A DNA stretch of 64,000 nucleotides from JAXGQD01 sp040766665 (GCA_040766665.1 JAXGQD010000002.1:1-64000), one strand, 5' to 3'. Positions 17,711-26,744 are shown, counted from the first letter of the stretch. A program made the numbers and translations. Notes: generated by a model not told the origin, from the letters alone.

Positions 17711-17974
17711 TTAGACTCCGCCGTCCAGGCGATCTAGATAATCGCGGATAATGACTTCCAGCAGCTCATCGCGCTCCATGCGGCGAATGACGCCTCTGGC
17801 GCCCTTGAAGTTGGTGATGTAAGTGGGGTCGCCCGAGAGAAAATAACCCACAAATTGGCTGATGGGGTTGTAGCCCCGCTCGCGCAATGCTGCCAGCACC
17901 TCTTCCATGATGGCTTTGACTTCAGCGGACTTGTCTTGATTCATTTCAAAGCGGGTTGTTTCATTAACGGCCAT
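17711..17974 (-). CDS. ireB: IreB family regulatory phosphoprotein
   Basis: 87 residues of the UPF0297/IreB family: ERGYNPISQFVGYFLSGDP, then TYITNFKGARGVIRRMERDE and LEVIIRDYLD are near-invariant. The N-terminal threonine region (AVNETTRFEM) matches the segment phosphorylated by the PASTA kinase in Enterococcus, where IreB lowers cephalosporin resistance. ATG at 17974 is chosen because GGAGG lies seven bases upstream; the earlier ATG is only one base from that site. First gene of the operon with ruvX. Confidence 0.95.
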   Translation of the reverse strand: MAVNETTRFEMNQDKSAEVKAIMEEVLAALRERGYNPISQFVGYFLSGDPTYITNFKGARGVIRRMERDELLEVIIRDYLDRLDGGV

Positions 17975-18002
17975 GGGCATTCCTCCAGTGGTTTTTGCTA
18001 TC

Positions 18003-18030
18003 CCTATAGTAGCACAAGTTGGAGCTTCAA
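18003..18030 (-). promoter_or_regulatory. Predicted promoter of ireB-ruvX
   Basis: On the minus strand TTGAAG (18025-18030), a 16-base spacer and TATAGG (18003-18008) lie about 30 bases before the ireB start. A moderate sigma-A match. Confidence 0.4.
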
Positions 18031-18061
18031 AGTATTTACTTTTCCTTAAGATTAGACATTT

Positions 18062-19576
18062 TTAGTCCATCTTGCGGGCGATGAGGCGGTCGGAGGATTT
18101 TGCCATGATTTTGACCTTGACAATTTCGCCTTCTTTGGCAAAATCCGCTTCCACTTCCACTGGCAAATAATTGTCGCTGTAACCCGTCCAAGCTTGGCCT
18201 TCTTGCTGCTCAAGCAGCACTTTCTGTTCCGTACCGATAAAGCGGGCAAAAACCTGCGCACGGCTCTGTTCAGCCAAGGCTTGCGCTTCGGCTGCGCGTC
18301 GCTCCGAGACCGGTCCCGGTACTTGTTGGAGGTAAGTGGCTGCAGCCGTCAGAGGGCGGGGTGAATAGCGGAAAATATGGATATGCGAGAAGCCGATGGA
18401 CTCACAGAAAGCCAGACTCTCTCGGTGCTGCTCTTCTGTCTCCCCCGGGAAACCCACGATCAAGTCTGTTGTCAGCCCTATTTCCGGCATCGCATGGCGT
18501 AAATTGTCGACCACTTCCCTAAATTCCACAGCCGTATAGCTGCGTTTCATGCGGCGTAGCGTTTCTTCGGCACCACTTTGCAGTGAAAGATGCAAGTGAC
18601 GGCATAGTTTCGGATTTTTGGCAAAACGCTCGACAAAAGCCGGACTGATCGACAAAGGCTCCACTGAACCAAAGCGTATGCGCTCCAAGCCATCAATCCC
18701 CGCCAACTCATCACAGAGGTCCATCAGCGCCAGGCTGTCCCGACCTAAGTCTGCGCCATAGGAGCAAACATGAATGCCGGTCAGAGTCACTTCCCGATAG
18801 CCCGAAGCGACCAAAGCGCGCACCTCTTTGACGATTTCTTCTGTTTCGCGACTGCAGACCCGTCCTCTGGCCAAGGGGATGGTGCAGTAGGCACAGAACT
18901 GATTGCAGCCGTCCTGAATTTTGACGAAGGCGCGGGTTTCGGACTGTTCGGAAATCGCCCCATACTCTTCAAAGGAGCCGAAGCGCTGGCCGTCGGGCTT
19001 GCCTTCAGGGAGAAACTCGAGATTTTGTTCAGGGAGGATCAGGCCTTCTTGCGTAGGGACTTGGCTGTCTTTTTTAGAGACTTGCGCTGCGCGACGAGGC
19101 GTCAGTCCATCGCTGTGGTAATTGTCAGCGGCGTCGACTGCGCTTGATTCTTGAGTTGCTGCGTCTTGGCGCGCTGCCATGAGTTCTTGGAGTTGGGCGG
19201 CGAGGCGGCTTTTGCCTTTATTACCGATACTCAGATCGGCGTTCTTGTGCTCCCCTTCCAGCGCGGTCAGGCAGCCCATAGCGACCACGAGCGCCTGTGG
19301 GTTAAGCTTCTTGGCGCGGCGCAAAAACTGCCCCGACTTGCGGGCCGCTTCTGCAGTGACGGCGCAGGTGTTGACAATATAGAGGTCGGCCGACGCGTCA
19401 AAATCGACGATCTCAAAACCGGCTTCCTTCAGCTGCATGCTCACGGCATCGCTTTCGTAGCGATTGACCCGGCAGCCCAGGTTATAAATGGCGACACGCC
19501 AAGGCGCTGCTTGCTGCTTTGCGCTTTGGGCATCGCTTGCAAGTGCGTGCGGAATTGTCTTAAGTGGCTGTTTCAA
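18062..19576 (-). CDS. mtaB: tRNA ms2t6A37 methylthiotransferase MtaB
   Basis: A radical SAM methylthiotransferase that adds a methylthio group to t6A37 of tRNAs reading ANN codons. The UPF0004 domain (about residues 25-125) carries GCRVN, NTCAVTAEA and MGCLTA, the three cysteines for one 4Fe-4S cluster. The radical SAM domain has DGCNQFCAYCTIPLARG (CxxxCxxC) from about residue 218, and a TRAM domain ends the protein. At 504 residues it is longer than the usual ~430, because of a poorly ordered insert of about 60 residues between the two domains. The start (TTG at 19576) has no good ribosome site and is uncertain. Confidence 0.93.
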   Translation of the reverse strand: MKQPLKTIPHALASDAQSAKQQAAPWRVAIYNLGCRVNRYESDAVSMQLKEAGFEIVDFDASADLYIVNTCAVTAEAARKSGQFLRRAKKLNPQALVVAMGCLTALEGEHKNADLSIGNKGKSRLAAQLQELMAARQDAATQESSAVDAADNYHSDGLTPRRAAQVSKKDSQVPTQEGLILPEQNLEFLPEGKPDGQRFGSFEEYGAISEQSETRAFVKIQDGCNQFCAYCTIPLARGRVCSRETEEIVKEVRALVASGYREVTLTGIHVCSYGADLGRDSLALMDLCDELAGIDGLERIRFGSVEPLSISPAFVERFAKNPKLCRHLHLSLQSGAEETLRRMKRSYTAVEFREVVDNLRHAMPEIGLTTDLIVGFPGETEEQHRESLAFCESIGFSHIHIFRYSPRPLTAAATYLQQVPGPVSERRAAEAQALAEQSRAQVFARFIGTEQKVLLEQQEGQAWTGYSDNYLPVEVEADFAKEGEIVKVKIMAKSSDRLIARKMD

Positions 19577-19595
19577 TTTTGGAAAAGACTCGTTT

Positions 19596-20863
19596 CTAAA
19601 CTTTGGTTTTGGGGTCTTCGGTGCCTGCGCTAAAATCGGTGAAGCTCACAACTTCTTCAGCCGCTGCCGCTGCGTGAGATTTAGCGTCGTCCACTAAGTC
19701 GTCATTGTCCGGCTGCGGGAAATCGCTACTGCGTGGGTAATCCTCAGTGGGGGCGTAAACACGCTCTGCTTCGTAAGCTTCCGTTTCTTCATAGTTATCC
19801 GCGTATGTGTCAACGGGATCGTAGCCTGCTTCCGCGGCTTCCAAATTCTGCTCCAGTGCTTCCTCGTCAAGATCCGCGACACCCTCTTCGGTTTCTACAA
19901 CCTGAATGGGTTCAGCCGCTGTGGGTTGCGGTCTTGCGGGGACGGGCACATTGCCGCGTTGCAAACAAAGTTGAATGAATTCCAACATTGTCTCGTACAC
20001 AGCGTCGCGTTCCTGCATGTTGTGGATCTCGTGCATGAATTCGTCAAAGCGCACGCTGTTCATGTAAGGTGGGAGCTTGTTGGCCAGTTCTTCTATCGCT
20101 GTCGGTGAAACAATCTGATCAGCACTTCCGTACATCAGCAATAGTGGCAGATGGATGTTCTGGGCATGGTCCAAGGCTCTTTGGCCTGAGGCCCACATGT
20201 CGGCCAGCAGCTTATAGCTGATGCGCCCGTTACAGAATTTGTCCTGTTCACGGTCCTGCAGGACTTTGTGATCGTTGCAGAGACGCTCAAGTTTGAGGCG
20301 TGAACTGGTGGTGGCATTGGGAAAAAGGCCGCCGATAAAGCGAATCACCTTCATCAGAAAATCCGGGGTGCGGCGCGCCAGTTTCAGCCAAGGTGAGGAA
20401 ATGATGGCGGCGTGGAACACGTTATGCGGATTGGCGACAAATGTGGAAGTTCCGTCCTCTGCGACCTGCTCCTCTTGGTTAAGCAAATAGTTAAGTGCCA
20501 GATTTCCGCCCATGCTGTGGCCGTAGAGAAAGATGGGCAAGCCCTTGGTCTGCTCACTGATCAGCTGCACCGTTTCGTCGATCACACCCAAGGCGGCGTC
20601 CGCACTGGAAACCCCGGCTTTGCCCGAGTCTGTCCGTAACCCGGCAGATCCGGCACGACCAGGATAATGCCCGCGGGGACGAGGGCTTCTTTGGCCATCA
20701 GGCGGTAGCGGTTGGCGTTTTCGCCGGTGCCGTGAATCGCGATGACACAGGCGCGCAGCGCGGCGTTTTCGTTGGGTGAGTAAAAGGTGACGTGAAAAGT
20801 CTGTTCCGGCTTATCACGGCGCGGGATATCCATTTCATATATGCGTAAGGCGGGCTGTGCCAT
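19596..20863 (-). pseudogene. Alpha/beta hydrolase (serine aminopeptidase/monoacylglycerol lipase-like), frameshifted
   Basis: The N-terminal part (start ATG at 20863, GGAGG four bases upstream) carries the oxyanion-loop motif VIAIHGTGENANRY and VVPDLPGYGQTR. The rest, in the next frame, continues with GVIDETVQLISEQ, the nucleophile elbow LYGHSMGGNLAL, LLMYGSADQIVSP (Asp) and FMHEIHNM (His). One missing G in the GGG run near 20622-20626 explains the break: restoring it gives GQTRGKAGVSSADAALGVID. So a homopolymer error or a recent mutation. The C-terminal ~90 residues are acidic low-complexity, outside the hydrolase fold. The substrate is probably a lysophospholipid or monoacylglycerol, by family. 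Confidence 0.82.
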
Positions 20864-20962
20864 GTTACCTCCAATTTTTTCTGATGATCTTGGTGTTTTA
20901 TTTTGCCAAATTCTATGTCTAAAGAAAGCGGTGACTGCTTTGGGCAATCACCTTACTTGTGC

Positions 20963-21196
20963 TCAATCGCGTAAGATATAGGGTCTTAACGCTTGGACCA
21001 AGTCGTCGCAGTCGTCATCGTGTATGCTGACATCGATGTCCTGCGAAAGATCGAGGCTGAAAATGCCCATGATGGATTTGGCATCCACCACATAGCGCCC
21101 CGACGTCAGATCCACTTCGTAGGGGAAGTCGTTAACGATTTGCACGAACTCCTTGACCTCGTTAATGGATTTCAGTTTTACGGTAAAATTTCTCAT
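20963..21196 (-). CDS. HPr-like protein lacking the phosphorylatable histidine
   Basis: A 77-residue HPr-fold protein. The regulatory serine region is clear (VVDAKSIMGIFSLDLSQ, Ser41 equivalent to Ser46 of HPr), but there is no GxHARP motif: the place of His15 is held by KEFVQI. It therefore cannot act as a normal PTS phosphocarrier and may be a regulatory homologue of the Crh kind, though Crh itself keeps more of the motif. GAGGGG lies seven bases before the ATG. It lies between rnr and the hydrolase on the same strand with about 100 bp gaps on both sides. Confidence 0.8.
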   Translation of the reverse strand: MRNFTVKLKSINEVKEFVQIVNDFPYEVDLTSGRYVVDAKSIMGIFSLDLSQDIDVSIHDDDCDDLVQALRPYILRD

Positions 21197-21300
21197 CTGT
21201 CTACCCCTCAGACTCTCAAACTCTCTCTTGTTCTCGTACTTTTATAGTGAGATTGTACCCAAAACGGGCAAAAGTGCAAGAAAAGTCGCCTGTTTGAGGC

Positions 21301-23199
21301 TTAGCGGCGTCTTTTGCCACTCTTACTGAGCTTCTTGTGCTTCGATGCTTTGCTCGCTTTTCCTGACTTGGCTTTCGGGGCTTTGGACTTGCCTTTGCCC
21401 TTCTTCTCTTTGAAGTCCTCACGTTTGTTGCGGCGGGGATCATCAAACACACTGTCGCGGCGCGGGCGTTCTGGAATGCTGCTCAGATCCGTCCCAATAG
21501 GGGCAAAATCCACCTGCCTTGTCTCGGTATCCGCTCTCGCCACCAGGACTTCAATCTCCTGGCCAATCTTCAAAGTGCGACCGTTGCGCGATCCCACCGC
21601 CTGCATGCGCAACTCGTCATACTCGTAATAGTCGTCCATCAGGCGGAAAGGCAGCATGCCCTCCACCGTATTGGGCAGGCGCACAAAGACACCGGCCGGC
21701 ATCATGCTGACAATCATGCCGCTGAAGCTCTCGCCGATGTGCTGTTTCATGTACTCGGCGACCTTCTGGTCGACGCTGGCGTATTCCGCATACATGGCGT
21801 TGCGCTCGCTGATGGAGGTCTGTTCGGCCACGACCGGTGCCTTGGCTTTCCAGCGTTTGAGGTGCAGCTTGCCGCTCAGATAGCCCTTGATGACGCGATG
21901 AATGAACACGTCCGGGTAGCGGCGGATTGGTGCGGTGAAATGCGAATAGAATTCTTCCGCCAGGCCGAAGTGGCCCAGGGGTTGGGCGTCGTAGCGCGCT
22001 TTTGCCAATGATTGCAAAAGCAACTGCGACAACGCCGGTCCGAGCGGCGAATCGTTGACCTTGTCGAGCATCTTGGCCACCGCCAAGGTGTCGTTGGTTT
22101 TAAAACCTTTGACTTTGATGCCGGCGATGCGCGCCAGATCCAGGAAACGCCCCATTTTCAGGGGGTCCGGTTTCTCGTGCACGCGATAGAGGAAGGGGGC
22201 ACCGAGCTGGCTATACTGCTTGCCGACAAAGACGTTGGCGGCGATCATGAACTCTTCAATGATGCCGTTGGCTTCGTTGATCGGATAAGCTTGGATGTCG
22301 GCCACCGTGCCGTCCGTGTTCATGATGACTTTGGTTTCGGGGAACTCGAAGTTTAGGGAGCCTTTTGCCTCTCTATTGCGCTTGAGCAGTTCCGCTAACT
22401 CGCGCATCAGGATGAGCTCGTTGAGCATGTCGCGGTAGTTTTCGGGCACTTCGTTGTGGAAAAGCGCGCTGTAAACGTCTTCATAATTCGCACGCAAATC
22501 CGATTTGATAATGGCTTCGAAAACCTCGCCTCTCGTGACCACGCCCAGGGCATTGTAGTCCAGCATGCAGGTCAGCACGAGGCGGTTCTTCTGGGGGTTG
22601 AGCGAGCAGATGCCGTTGGAGATGTGCGGCGGTAACATGGGCAAAACCCGATCCGCCAAATACACCGAATTGCCACGCAGCCTGGCCGCTTTATCTAGGA
22701 TCGAATCCTCTTTGATGTAGTGACAAACGTCGGCAATATGCACCCAGAGGCGGTAACCGTGGTCGGGTAGCGGCATGATTGAAATCGCGTCGTCCAGGTC
22801 TTTGGCATCCTTGCCGTCGATGGTCATGGTTCTCAGGGTGCGCAGGTCTTTCCTGCCCCGTGCCAGCTCTTCAGCGATGGTCTCCTCACTCAGTTCACTG
22901 GGGATTTTCTCTGCTTCCGCCAGCTCTTCCGGGCTGAACTTTTCGTAGAGGTTGTACTCGCGGATGATGCCCGTCATGGCGACGTCTGGTCTGGCTGGGT
23001 CACCTATGACTTCGGTGATGCTGCCCTGCGGATTCATGAAGGGCGGCTCACCCGCCACTTCGACCAAGACCAGCATGCCGAAAGGCGCGCCGTTTAGCTT
23101 GTTTTCGGGGATAAAAATATCACCCACGTTTTCTTTTCCGGTGGTACGCACCATACCGCCGCGGTGGGCTTCTTCTAAAATACCGACAAAACTTGTCAT
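21301..23199 (-). CDS. rnr: Ribonuclease R family 3'-5' exoribonuclease
   Basis: 632 residues from ATG 23199 (GGAG five bases upstream; the upstream extension to 23271 has no such site). Order: a cold-shock OB segment (VRTTGKENVGDIFIPENKL), the RNB catalytic domain with DGKDAKDLDDAISI, whose aspartates bind Mg, HISNGICSLNP, and SSAPIRRYPD-type FTAPIRRYPDVFIHRVI, then an S1 domain (SGMIVSMMPAGVFVRLPNTVEGML) and a Lys-rich tail. It lacks the N-terminal helix-turn-helix of long RNase R forms. In Bacillota secG and rnr are usually adjacent; here an IS3 element and repeats lie between them. Confidence 0.93.
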   Translation of the reverse strand: MTSFVGILEEAHRGGMVRTTGKENVGDIFIPENKLNGAPFGMLVLVEVAGEPPFMNPQGSITEVIGDPARPDVAMTGIIREYNLYEKFSPEELAEAEKIPSELSEETIAEELARGRKDLRTLRTMTIDGKDAKDLDDAISIMPLPDHGYRLWVHIADVCHYIKEDSILDKAARLRGNSVYLADRVLPMLPPHISNGICSLNPQKNRLVLTCMLDYNALGVVTRGEVFEAIIKSDLRANYEDVYSALFHNEVPENYRDMLNELILMRELAELLKRNREAKGSLNFEFPETKVIMNTDGTVADIQAYPINEANGIIEEFMIAANVFVGKQYSQLGAPFLYRVHEKPDPLKMGRFLDLARIAGIKVKGFKTNDTLAVAKMLDKVNDSPLGPALSQLLLQSLAKARYDAQPLGHFGLAEEFYSHFTAPIRRYPDVFIHRVIKGYLSGKLHLKRWKAKAPVVAEQTSISERNAMYAEYASVDQKVAEYMKQHIGESFSGMIVSMMPAGVFVRLPNTVEGMLPFRLMDDYYEYDELRMQAVGSRNGRTLKIGQEIEVLVARADTETRQVDFAPIGTDLSSIPERPRRDSVFDDPRRNKREDFKEKKGKGKSKAPKAKSGKASKASKHKKLSKSGKRRR

Positions 23200-23310
23200 A
23201 ATTGCTCCATTTCCGGCAAAAGCCTGCTTCAAGGCCTGTCTCTCCACGCTGTTTTGAAGCTTTCGCCACAAAAACAGTATACCGCAATTCGCTTTCGCTC
23301 GTGTGACGTT

Positions 23311-23412
23311 TTGGTGTCGCGGTCGCGGCGGGAGTTGGTCGGTGTCGCGGCCGGCGCGGGGATGCGACTTTTTGGATTCGGTGCGGTGTCGCAGCCGGCG
23401 CGGGGATGCGAC
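23311..23412 (+). repeat. GTCGC/GCGAC palindromic repeats (left cluster)
   Basis: Two near-identical 28-bp units (23341-23368 and 23385-23412, 44 bp apart) of the form GGTGTCGCRGCCGGCGCGG plus GATGCGAC, with outer GTCGC and GCGAC able to pair, and a third partial unit from 23311. Similar units recur at 25355-25474, on the other side of the IS3 element, and near 30010 and 31520. Confidence 0.7.
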
Positions 23413-23435
23413 ATTTCCGCTTTGGACTAGTCAGC

Positions 23436-23635
23436 ACTACACAATTTACGATTTTACAAATTTACGCTAGGGATTTTTCCCCAAAGCTTGGCCATTTCAG
23501 GTTTTCTACTACAATTATTACGTTCTTACAAATCAGCGTTTGCAAAATCGGAAATAGTGTAGTCCAATTACCAAAAATCATACTTAGAACCACGTTCCGA
23601 CGCTTCTGCATTTGCAAAATCGTAAATTGTGTAGT
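23436..23635. repeat. Inverted-repeat-bounded 200-bp module (family ACTACACAATTTACG)
   Basis: The 25-bp ends at 23436-23460 and 23611-23635 are inverted copies with one mismatch (ACTACACAATTTACGATTTT then RCAAA). Inside lie a degenerate direct copy (23506-23532) and a second inverted copy (23539-23563). No coding sequence. The layout resembles a MITE or a structured RNA, but there is no clear target duplication. Confidence 0.65.
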
Positions 23636-23739
23636 TGAAACGGCCTAGTCGCGGTACTTGGACTAGCGGCGACTCCTCTTTGAATCTGATCCGTCGCCCC
23701 GAGATTCTAGCGACTCCGCTAACTAAGCGGCAATATTTT

Positions 23740-23840
23740 CGATAATCCAAGCCCTCATACACAGAATCAAATGAAAACACGATTTACGGGACAAAAATTA
23801 CGATAATCCAAGCGGAGAAATCTGAAATCTTGGATTATCG
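23740..23840. repeat. Three-motif module with CGATAATCCAAG
   Basis: CGATAATCCAAG occurs directly at 23740-23751 and 23801-23812 and inverted at 23829-23840; the outer pair extends to TTTTCGATAATCCAAG, a perfect 16-bp inverted repeat. It is preceded by a GCGACTCCGCT element as in the GGGATGTGG modules. Same layout, different sequence. No gene. Confidence 0.65.
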
Positions 23841-23910
23841 AAAAAACTGACGCTAAAACAGGCGGGCATGCGGACAAAAAGTTGGACATAGATGCAGGAG
23901 GTAAATCTGC

Positions 23911-24297
23911 ATGTATAGTCGAGAAGTCATGGATTACGTATTAAGTGTTTACGATGAGATTGGGAATGTAAATAAGACGGTAAAGACATTGAAGTATCCC
24001 AGCCGAGGCTCTTTACAAGGCTGGATTAAACGTCGAGAGGCAGGAACACTTCCGGAGATCAAAGAAATTCGCATCAAAAAGAAGAGACGCAAGTTCACTG
24101 CTGAAATGAAACGCGAAACCATTCAACGATGCATCGAACAAAACCTATCCCCTATTGCTGTCGCCAAAGAGCTTGGCGTAGAGAACCGACAAATCATATC
24201 TGGTAGAAAACTACAAGAGGAAGGATTTGCGGGAGCATTGCCCAAGAAAAAACCACCCCAAGCAAATGGAGCTACTCCGTCTGATGCAGAGAGCTGA
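23911..24297 (+). CDS. IS3 family transposase OrfA-like helix-turn-helix protein
   Basis: 128 residues. The N-terminal half has a helix-turn-helix of the transposase_8 type (VNKTVKTLKYPSRGSLQGWIK), a second follows (MKRETIQRCIEQNLSPIAVAKELG). The end (EEGFAGALPKKKPPQANGA) departs from the usual leucine-zipper coiled coil, and the expected OrfB overlap is lost, so the C-terminus may be altered by a frameshift. It would bind the element ends and supply part of the transposase by -1 frameshifting with OrfB. GCAGGAGG precedes the ATG. Probably nonfunctional because OrfB is broken. Confidence 0.75.
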   Translation: MYSREVMDYVLSVYDEIGNVNKTVKTLKYPSRGSLQGWIKRREAGTLPEIKEIRIKKKRRKFTAEMKRETIQRCIEQNLSPIAVAKELGVENRQIISGRKLQEEGFAGALPKKKPPQANGATPSDAES

Positions 24298-24358
24298 TGC
24301 AGAAGCAGATGAAGGCTGAAATGCGTCACATGCAGATGCAAATCGACATTTCTCCCCA

Positions 24359-25290
24359 ATGAAAACACTCAAAGTGCTAAAAAAAGGCTCTGGCGTCATC
24401 CTGAGTCAACTGAAGAACTCGGAAAAGGTAGTAGTGATCGTTGATGCCATACGGGGAAAGTATTCACTACCGGAGTTACTAGAAGAACTCCAGCTGAAAC
24501 GAAGCAGTTACTATTACCACAAAAGCAGAAAAGATTCATCGAATCCATACGAAATGGTCAGAGGAAGATCGAGAACTGTTTAAAGCAAACCATAGAAGGT
24601 ACGGTTACAGACGGCTCAAGGTGCTGTTGCAACGAGAGGAAATTCGGATATCGGAGAAGATTATCCGACGTCTGATGAAAGCGGAAAGGCTGGTTGCTAA
24701 AGGACATAAGCGTCTCCGTTATAACTCTTATCTCGGAGAAGCAGTCCCCTGCCCCTAATCTATTGGAACGTGACTTTCATGCGGATGCGCCAAACCGTGT
24801 CTGGCTCACAGACATCACCGAGTTTGCCATACCGGCAGGCAAGGTCTATTTGAGCCCCATTATTGATTGTTATGATGGTCTGGTGGTCTCAATGAAGCAT
24901 GGGTGAGCCCTGCCGACTTGGCATTAACAAGAGCCTTGATTTAGCCGTGTTGTCTTCAAAAGGAGCAAAGCCGATTATCCATAGTGACCGCGGAGCACAC
25001 TACCGATGGCCGGGATGTAAAACGCATAAAGAAGAGTGCCTAACACGCTCCATGTCGAAGAAGGGCTGTTCTCCTGACAATGCAGCCTGTGAAGGTTTCG
25101 GAAGATTGAAAAATGAGTGTTTTTATGGTGAGGATTTTAATGGATACAGCATTCAAGCATTCATCCGATATATCGATGAATACATCGATTGGTATAACGA
25201 CACGCGAATCAAAGTGAGCTTGAACCAAAATGAGTCCACGAGAATTTCGCCGGTCAAAAGGTTATTGCGCGTAAAACTGTCCAACTTTTG
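24359..25290 (+). pseudogene. IS3 family transposase OrfB (DDE integrase), multiply frameshifted
   Basis: Pieces of one DDE transposase in changing frames: 24359-24583 (ELQLKRSSYYYHK), then KWSEEDRELFKANHRRYGYRRLK read from about 24550, RDFHADAPNRVWLTDITEF (first Asp) and IIDCYDGLVVS near 24770-24890, and from 24899 GAKPIIHSDRGAHYRWPG (second Asp) with SPDNAACEGFGRLKNE (Glu). At least four frame changes separate them. The parts are in the right order and almost complete, so decay is recent or some breaks are sequencing errors. The last frame runs on past the inverted repeat to 25501, which is not part of the transposase. Confidence 0.85.
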
Positions 25291-25354
25291 TCCGCACCCC
25301 CTCCGCCCCAAACTTGGATTAACGAAAAAAGTGCCATTTTCCTTTTTGATGAGC

Positions 25355-25474
25355 GGTGTCGCAGCCGGTGCAGTAACGCGACAGCTTCGAATGAGCGGTG
25401 TCGCGGCCGATACGGGGACGCGGCGTCTCGGATTCGGTGCGGTGTCGCAACGGTTCAGACTAAGGAAGTGCGAC
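25355..25474 (+). repeat. GTCGC/GCGAC palindromic repeats (right cluster)
   Basis: Three units starting with GGTGTCGC at 25355, 25397 and 25441, the first and third ending in GCGAC, related to the left cluster at 23311-23412. The IS3 element therefore interrupts a repeat field. No gene between 25297 and 25554. Confidence 0.65.
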
Positions 25475-25498
25475 TATTGCCCACGACCTTTTGAACAA

Positions 25499-25525
25499 TA
25501 AAAAAGCCCCGCCTGTTGGACGGAG
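25499..25525 (-). terminator. Rho-independent terminator after secG
   Basis: On the minus strand GCTCCG pairs with CGGGGC (one G-U) around a nine-base loop that can pair further, followed by TTTTTTATT. It lies about 30 bases after the secG stop and would stop readthrough towards rnr. Confidence 0.7.
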
Positions 25526-25554
25526 CCTGTGATATCAAAAAATTGTGGAAGCGC

Positions 25555-25800
25555 TTAGCCGCGGGCGATCAGGGAGTAAAGCACGATGGTCACGACGGCG
25601 AAAACCACGCCCAAGACGGTGGTGATTTTTTTGAAGACGACATCGATGCTGCGGCCTTTGTTTTTGCCAAAGAACGTATCTGCGGCGCCACCGATACTAC
25701 CCAAACCTTGGGAGTTGCCTTCCTGCATGATGACGAGTGCGACCATGGCAATACAAATGATGATATCAATAACGGCTAAAATGATGGCGGCTGTGTTCAT
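25555..25800 (-). CDS. secG: Preprotein translocase subunit SecG
   Basis: 81 residues with two membrane helices (about 5-26 and 59-78) joined by the conserved loop VIMQEGNSQGLGSIGGAADT and FFGKNKGRSIDVVFKKIT. SecG assists SecYE during protein export. GGAGCC lies before the ATG at 25800. Length and motifs are normal. In related genomes secG precedes rnr; here a terminator, repeats and an IS3 element separate them by about 2.3 kb. Confidence 0.95.
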   Translation of the reverse strand: MNTAAIILAVIDIIICIAMVALVIMQEGNSQGLGSIGGAADTFFGKNKGRSIDVVFKKITTVLGVVFAVVTIVLYSLIARG

Positions 25801-25997
25801 ATCTGGCTCCTTATGAGGCGAAGTTTCGATTTAGGCTGGCTGATCAGCGTGGCGTTTAGGGCGCTCGCTTCGACAGCACAGTGTAGGATAGCACGCGGCT
25901 TGGCAAAATTCAAGCACAACGCCGGAAGTCGCCAGAGAGCTAGGGAGGATGTCAAACAAAGATTAACGTTTTCAAGCCGCAGCTTAGCAAGTGTGCT

Positions 25998-26594
25998 TTA
26001 GTGACTGCTAATCCACTTATCCAAAAACGCAAGTTGCTCGTCTGTATGAAACCAATGCTCTCCGTCTTCCATAATCGTGAGATCTGCATTGCTGGCATCT
26101 GCAAAAGCCTGAATTGCTTCAAGCGACTGTAAGCGATCATTCTTTCCATATAAGACGAAAGTCGGTATTTTCCATAGAATAGGGTGTTCTCGTACCCAGG
26201 AAAGATACTGCCATGAAAGTAGCTCTCCCTTTGAAGTGCAGATCGTTTCTATCCTTTTTAGCTCCATCTCACTGATGTTTTCATACGCCATCATCTTCTT
26301 AATCAGTGTTTCCATATCAACGATGGGTGAAATGAAATACGCTTTTTGAATGGGTTTATTCGCCAATGCATGTAGTGAGAAGTATGCGCCGATGCTGTTT
26401 CCAATGATAATAATCTGCTCATGCTTCTTGTGATGTTTTTCGAAAAATTGCCTGAATTCATCTATGGCTTCCCAGGGTGTCTTTGATTGGTAGTCAAATC
26501 CGATCAGTACATAATCTGAGAAGAATGGTTTAAAGCGCTCAGATTCTTTTGCCGATCCATCATTCCCATGTATATAAATCAAACCTTTACTCAT
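25998..26594 (-). CDS. Alpha/beta hydrolase of the YqiA/YcfP type
   Basis: 198 residues, a small single-domain hydrolase. IYIHGNDGSAKES is the strand-loop with the oxyanion hole, IIIGNSIGAYFSL the nucleophile elbow (Ser in GNSIG), LYGKNDRLQS carries the acidic residue and DGEHWFHTDEQ the catalytic His. The family includes esterases and thioesterases, substrate unknown. GGAG lies eight bases before the ATG. It appears to be a single-gene unit: about 190 bp separate it from secG and 150 bp from the ATPase. Confidence 0.85.
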   Translation of the reverse strand: MSKGLIYIHGNDGSAKESERFKPFFSDYVLIGFDYQSKTPWEAIDEFRQFFEKHHKKHEQIIIIGNSIGAYFSLHALANKPIQKAYFISPIVDMETLIKKMMAYENISEMELKRIETICTSKGELLSWQYLSWVREHPILWKIPTFVLYGKNDRLQSLEAIQAFADASNADLTIMEDGEHWFHTDEQLAFLDKWISSH

Positions 26595-26685
26595 CGCATG
26601 TACTCCACGATTGTTACTACTTGTGTTGATTCACAGTAAAATATACTGCCATCTTCCGGATATTATTCACTCACCCACAAGCTAA

Positions 26686-26727
26686 TAAAAAATGGCTACC
26701 GTTCACCTCAGTCAACAGCAGCCATCT
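26686..26727 (-). terminator. Rho-independent terminator after the P-type ATPase
   Basis: On the minus strand ATGGCTGC and GGTAGCCAT form a stem around a loop of about 18 bases, followed by TTTTTTATT. It lies about 20 bases after the ATPase stop. Confidence 0.65.
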
Positions 26728-26744
26728 ATTATAAAAACTCAATC

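Larger units (their letters stand above)
23869..25296 (+). mobile_element. Decayed IS3-family insertion sequence
   Basis: About 1.43 kb bounded by inverted repeats: TGCGGACAAAAAGTTGGACA at 23869-23888 and TGCGGACAAAAGTTGGACA inverted at 25278-25296. It contains an OrfA-like gene and an OrfB (DDE) frame broken several times. I see no target duplication. It lies between rnr and secG, inside a field of palindromic repeats. TTTTGCC words are absent within it. Confidence 0.85.
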
